Below, in pieces: positions 60,872 through 64,000 of a stretch of 64,000 nucleotides of DNA (position 1 is its first letter; each line of letters begins with the position of its first letter). Origin of the DNA: Sequoia sempervirens (taxonomy: Eukaryota; Streptophyta; Pinopsida; Cupressales; Cupressaceae). The position numbers and the translations under genes are program-made. The notes below the pieces were generated by a model. That model had not been told where the DNA came from. It was given only the letters and a program-made list of their open reading frames with translations, and made no database searches. The DNA lies in NCBI GenBank assembly GCA_007258455.2, contig VDFB02252616.1:123425760-123489759 (forward strand), written 5' to 3'.

Positions 60872-62248
60872 TCCTCTCTTCTTCTATTAGAATGTAAGGA
60901 AAATTATTTGAGAGGTCTTTTTGGATCTTAGCCATTCTACTTTCAAGGAGATCCTTTCTTTGAAATTTTTTCTAAAGACTTGGATATTCCACTCTTTTTG
61001 TCTGAGTTTTATGAATTTTAACTTTCTATTGAATATGCACATCTTAGTGCAATGATCAACTGTTTGGGTGAGCCAAGAGTCAGTGGCAACCATTTTGAAG
61101 TTTGAGTTTTCCATCTACACTTTTTCAAACTTGAAAGACACTCTTCTAGGGAATTTGTCCTTGTCTATGAGCCTATAATCCGAACCAACTTCAAATAGGG
61201 TTACAATTAGGGTTCAAATAGCTTTATGGTTGAGGTTAAGCTTCAATTTGGGTTAAGGTTCAATTGATTAAAAATAATCATCTTCAGAAGAAGGATATCT
61301 CTCAGCGTACTTTACATATATTTTTAAAATATAGGTATGCTACTGATAATACCCAGTCTTACCACATATTTATACTATATATTGTAAATAAACAGTCCAA
61401 ATGTAAATAAAGAAAAAACCAAATGTTGATAAAAAATGGACCCATACTTGAACACATGAGAACCTCTAAATGTTATATAGAAAAACATAAATACATTCAT
61501 GAAGTGGGGAATAAGTATTTTTTTGTTTCCAAATAAAAATATCACAACTCTCCACTATAAGTATATCATTTAAAATAAAATGCTCATTTAATAAAATAAG
61601 ACACTCATTGAAACAAGTATTGTTATCATAGTGAAAAAATATTGTTCTTATGTGTACAGCAATTGGGGTAGCAATGTACAAGCATTGGATAATTTTATAT
61701 TAATAGTTTGTCCTATCACAAATATAAAAGGTGAGTACAATAAATAACATGTATTTTCCCATTAAATGTGAAGGATTTTCAAAAAGTTTTAGTGTTCAAC
61801 TATTGGTCCATTTTTGTTCAATATAAGTTGTATTTTAAATCATTATGTGTTGTTTTTATAAAAACAAATAGATTTTTTGTGTTCAACTATTAGTCCATAT
61901 GTGTTGAATATTAAAGGTAGAGATATCAAAGATTTATGGTTATCAATAAGTATTTGGTCCACTTAGCTTGTATATTAATTTTAATTTAAATAGAAATATG
62001 ATATTCTAGAAGCAACAAATGATATTTTTTTGGTTCAATTATTGGGGGTTCCATGATTAAGTTTTGGTCGAACGTTTAAAAAGTCAAATTTTAGACACTT
62101 CTCAAAAGATCTGCCGATGTGGCTAGTTGCATGATGAGTCGTGCCTCCAAACCTTAGTTATAGATAAATAAGAGACCAGTCTACATTTCAAAAAAAATGA
62201 AGGTTCTACGATATTCTACATGCTGAGAAAGTTAGCCTCCACGACTAC
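60872..62248. other. AT-rich interior with the second 72-bp repeat (61344-61415)
   Basis: AT-rich DNA. Carries copy 2 of the 72-bp repeat and short ttagggttcaa words at 61195-61265. The 75-codon minus-strand frame at 60887-61114 has no recognisable motif. Confidence 0.45.
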
Positions 62249-62262
62249 TGGGCCCTCTCCCC

Positions 62263-62618
62263 TAAAGGAATAAGGGGACATCACTAGGTCGACAACAAAC
62301 AATGACATAAGTTGTTTTAACGAGGGAACATGAGACAAACAAAAGACTTAGGAGAAATAAAGTCAGGCGAAGGAAATAAAACAATAAAACAAAAGGGGGC
62401 CCGTCCTAGACAAAGCAATGGGGCTTAAATTGTTTTAAAGCCTTCCCAAAAAGTACCGGCCAAATAGATCCCATCCAAGGTGTAAGATGAACACTAGGGT
62501 TTTACATGAAGATGAAGGTAAAACACCAACCTTAGGCTTTTCCCAAACACCATAGATAACCAGAGACAAAAGGCAAGATAAAATAGAACACAGAGAACAA
62601 AACTTTGAAGTTCCATCA
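62263..62618 (-). mobile_element. Family-B LTR, start portion (minus)
   Basis: Read on minus it begins TGATGGAACTTC at 62618 and follows the 8354-8010 segment closely, with blocks such as gtaaaaccctag and gggacatcactagg (plus sense) shared. It continues beyond the inserted TIR element at 57428. Confidence 0.8.
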
Positions 62619-62626
62619 CTGCCCAT

Positions 62627-62726
62627 NNNNNNNNNNNNNNNNNNNNNNNNNNNNNNNNNNNNNNNNNNNNNNNNNNNNNNNNNNNNNNNNNNNNNNNNNN
62701 NNNNNNNNNNNNNNNNNNNNNNNNNN
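62627..62726. other. Assembly gap (100 N)
   Basis: Exactly 100 N, the usual placeholder for a scaffold gap of unknown size. It starts eight bases beyond the LTR start, so the integrase expected upstream of a minus-strand 3' LTR could lie in the gap. Confidence 1.
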
Positions 62727-63794
62727 TTTCCCACCCTCCACCTCCTCATTACTCTTGGGTATATGTGTGCAAAAATTGGATAACCAATTTAGATTAGATA
62801 TCCGATTTATAGCACCAAAATATTACATTTAAAAATGTTTTTCAAATTATATATTAGACACGAATTGGATATCCAAAACAAATCGGATATTGTATTTGTA
62901 GTACTTTGGCTTGGGCATTACTATGGAGCAATGTACTGACAGCCAACCCAAAAAAAAGTCAACTCAGGATTTTCGCGATTTTTGGTGAGTTCAAAACGCT
63001 AATTTTTTCATGTTGCCACTTTTTGGCCCATCATGATCCTGCACATACCCAGGTCTAAATCAGGTAGTTGTTATTGCTAAGGTGGATCACTCCTTTCTTC
63101 GAAGGCCACACACTTATGATTGGGTCAAGTGTTCTTTTCTTTAGAAAATTCCTATTGCCTTTTTGATAGGTTAATTATCATTTGATTAGATGGGTTATGA
63201 AGCACTTATTTCAAACAAATATCTTTATGAAAGAAGTATATTGGCATGAAATTAAATATGATTTGTATTCCAATGTAAAAACTACAAAGAATGGAAACAA
63301 TTCTTTCAACACATAAAATATTATGTAGTAGTCAATTAAAATGAAAAAGCTTACTCTATATTAGTTAGGATACACAACTAAGAAAATGATCTAAAGTTAA
63401 TTATTTATCCTATGGAACTAAGTATATAGTATACAAAGAAAACCAAAAAACCCACAACTACCCCTATTTTAAAGGAGTTTAGTTTTCTCCCCTTCCTGAT
63501 CTCACTAATATTGTCTAATTATTTTAAAGAGATGAAGGGTCATAACACAACTTTATTCAACCCAGTAAATAGCTTGGCTAATGAAACATGACAAAAGAAA
63601 CAAAACAATTGCTGCATTTGGCATTTCATGTTGAATGAAGAGTGGTGACAATAATCTACTTATAGTTTAATAAAACACTATTTTTATAAGAAGGCTTGAC
63701 ATTAGAAAGATAAGTGTTACTTATAGTTTAATAAAACACTATTATAGTCTTACCAACATATACTATTGTATGCTTGCATGGTTTCTTAGTTAAT
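62727..63794. other. AT-rich non-coding stretch
   Basis: No gene or element recognised. A 30-base direct repeat (ttacttatagtttaataaaac core) lies at 63657-63683 and 63718-63741. Confidence 0.4.
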
Positions 63795-64000
63795 ATATGG
63801 GTAGATAGAGATAGATGGGGAGAGAAAGAGAGAGAGATAGAGATATATGGGAAGAGAAACAGAGATGGAGATATATGGGAAGACAAAGGAAGAGAGGTGG
63901 AGATAGAGAGTCGATGGATAGGTGGGATAGGGAGGGAGAGATGGTGAGAGATAGAGAGGGGGAGATAGAGAGGGGGAGGGAGAGAAATGGATATAGATAG
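63795..64000 (+). repeat. GA-rich array, continues past the window
   Basis: gatagagatagatggggagag, gatatatgggaagaga and similar words, like 58735-59960. The open frame through it is repeat-derived. Confidence 0.85.

Larger units (their letters stand above)
57429..62262. mobile_element. Putative 4.8-kb DNA transposon, 14-bp TIRs, TA target duplication
   Basis: ggggagagggccca at 57429-57442 is perfectly inverted at 62249-62262. Outside both ends is TA, and beyond that the family-B LTR continues as in the uninterrupted copy near 8000 (cattcattaaaaagg). The segment is therefore an insertion. A TA duplication would suit a Tc1/mariner-like element; with the flanking tta and taa a PIF/Harbinger-like origin is also possible. 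No transposase is seen inside: the contents are AT-rich DNA, a GA-rich array and a SINE, so it is non-autonomous or much rearranged. Confidence 0.6.

Overview
The window looks like intergenic DNA from a large, repeat-rich plant nuclear genome. It holds plant-type Ty3/gypsy retrotransposons of the Tat lineage (two RNase H domains, G-patch motif), a plant CACTA (DUF4216) fragment, plant telomere-type CCCTAAA motifs, and nested, decayed elements with no intact host gene. A gymnosperm or another giant-genome seed plant would fit, but the sequence does not prove it. I find no intact cellular gene, no tRNA or rRNA gene and no CRISPR array. Every long reading frame belongs to a mobile element and nearly all are broken.

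Layout. 0.2-0.9 kb: remnant of a CACTA transposase (DUF4216 part). 2.2-9.3 kb: pieces of a minus-strand gypsy family (called family B here), in the order integrase, LTR, very long broken ORF of unknown function. 9.3-12.5 kb: non-coding, including a degenerate repeat with a cgg-n-gagac core. 12.5-14.0 kb: a repeated LTR-like segment leading into a pyrimidine-rich, telomere-like array. 14.0-30.3 kb: a 16.3-kb satellite of about 30 head-to-tail ~549-bp monomers with higher-order structure. 30.8-32.6 kb: a second pyrimidine array. 32.6-53.2 kb: a plus-strand family-B LTR split by a complete 19.4-kb Tat-lineage retrotransposon (33567-52928). That element has LTRs of about 1.28 kb, a primer-binding site, a polypurine tract and a 5-bp target duplication (acaaa). 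It carries ORF1, gag and pol in sense and a plant mobile domain (PMD) ORF in antisense. 53.2-56.7 kb: AT-rich and degenerate telomere-like DNA that switches strand. 56.7-62.6 kb: a minus-strand family-B LTR interrupted by a 4.8-kb segment with 14-bp terminal inverted repeats; that segment contains a GA-rich array and a tRNA-derived SINE with a 17-bp target duplication. 62.63-62.73 kb: a 100-N assembly gap. The right end is AT-rich DNA and another GA-rich array.

How the parts relate. The Tat element landed in a family-B LTR, as shown by the target duplication and by the uninterrupted paralogue at 7.2-8.35 kb. In Tat pol and in the antisense PMD frame, every in-frame stop I located is TAG or TGA. 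Where conserved motifs allow a guess, these sit at expected CAG or CGA codons. That is what cytosine deamination at CHG and CG methylation sites would produce, so the region was probably long silenced. The best candidates for further work are the antisense PMD ORF, the ORF1 protein of family B, the phase-bounded 549-bp satellite and the TIR-bounded 4.8-kb segment. I cannot claim a wholly new system from sequence reading alone.
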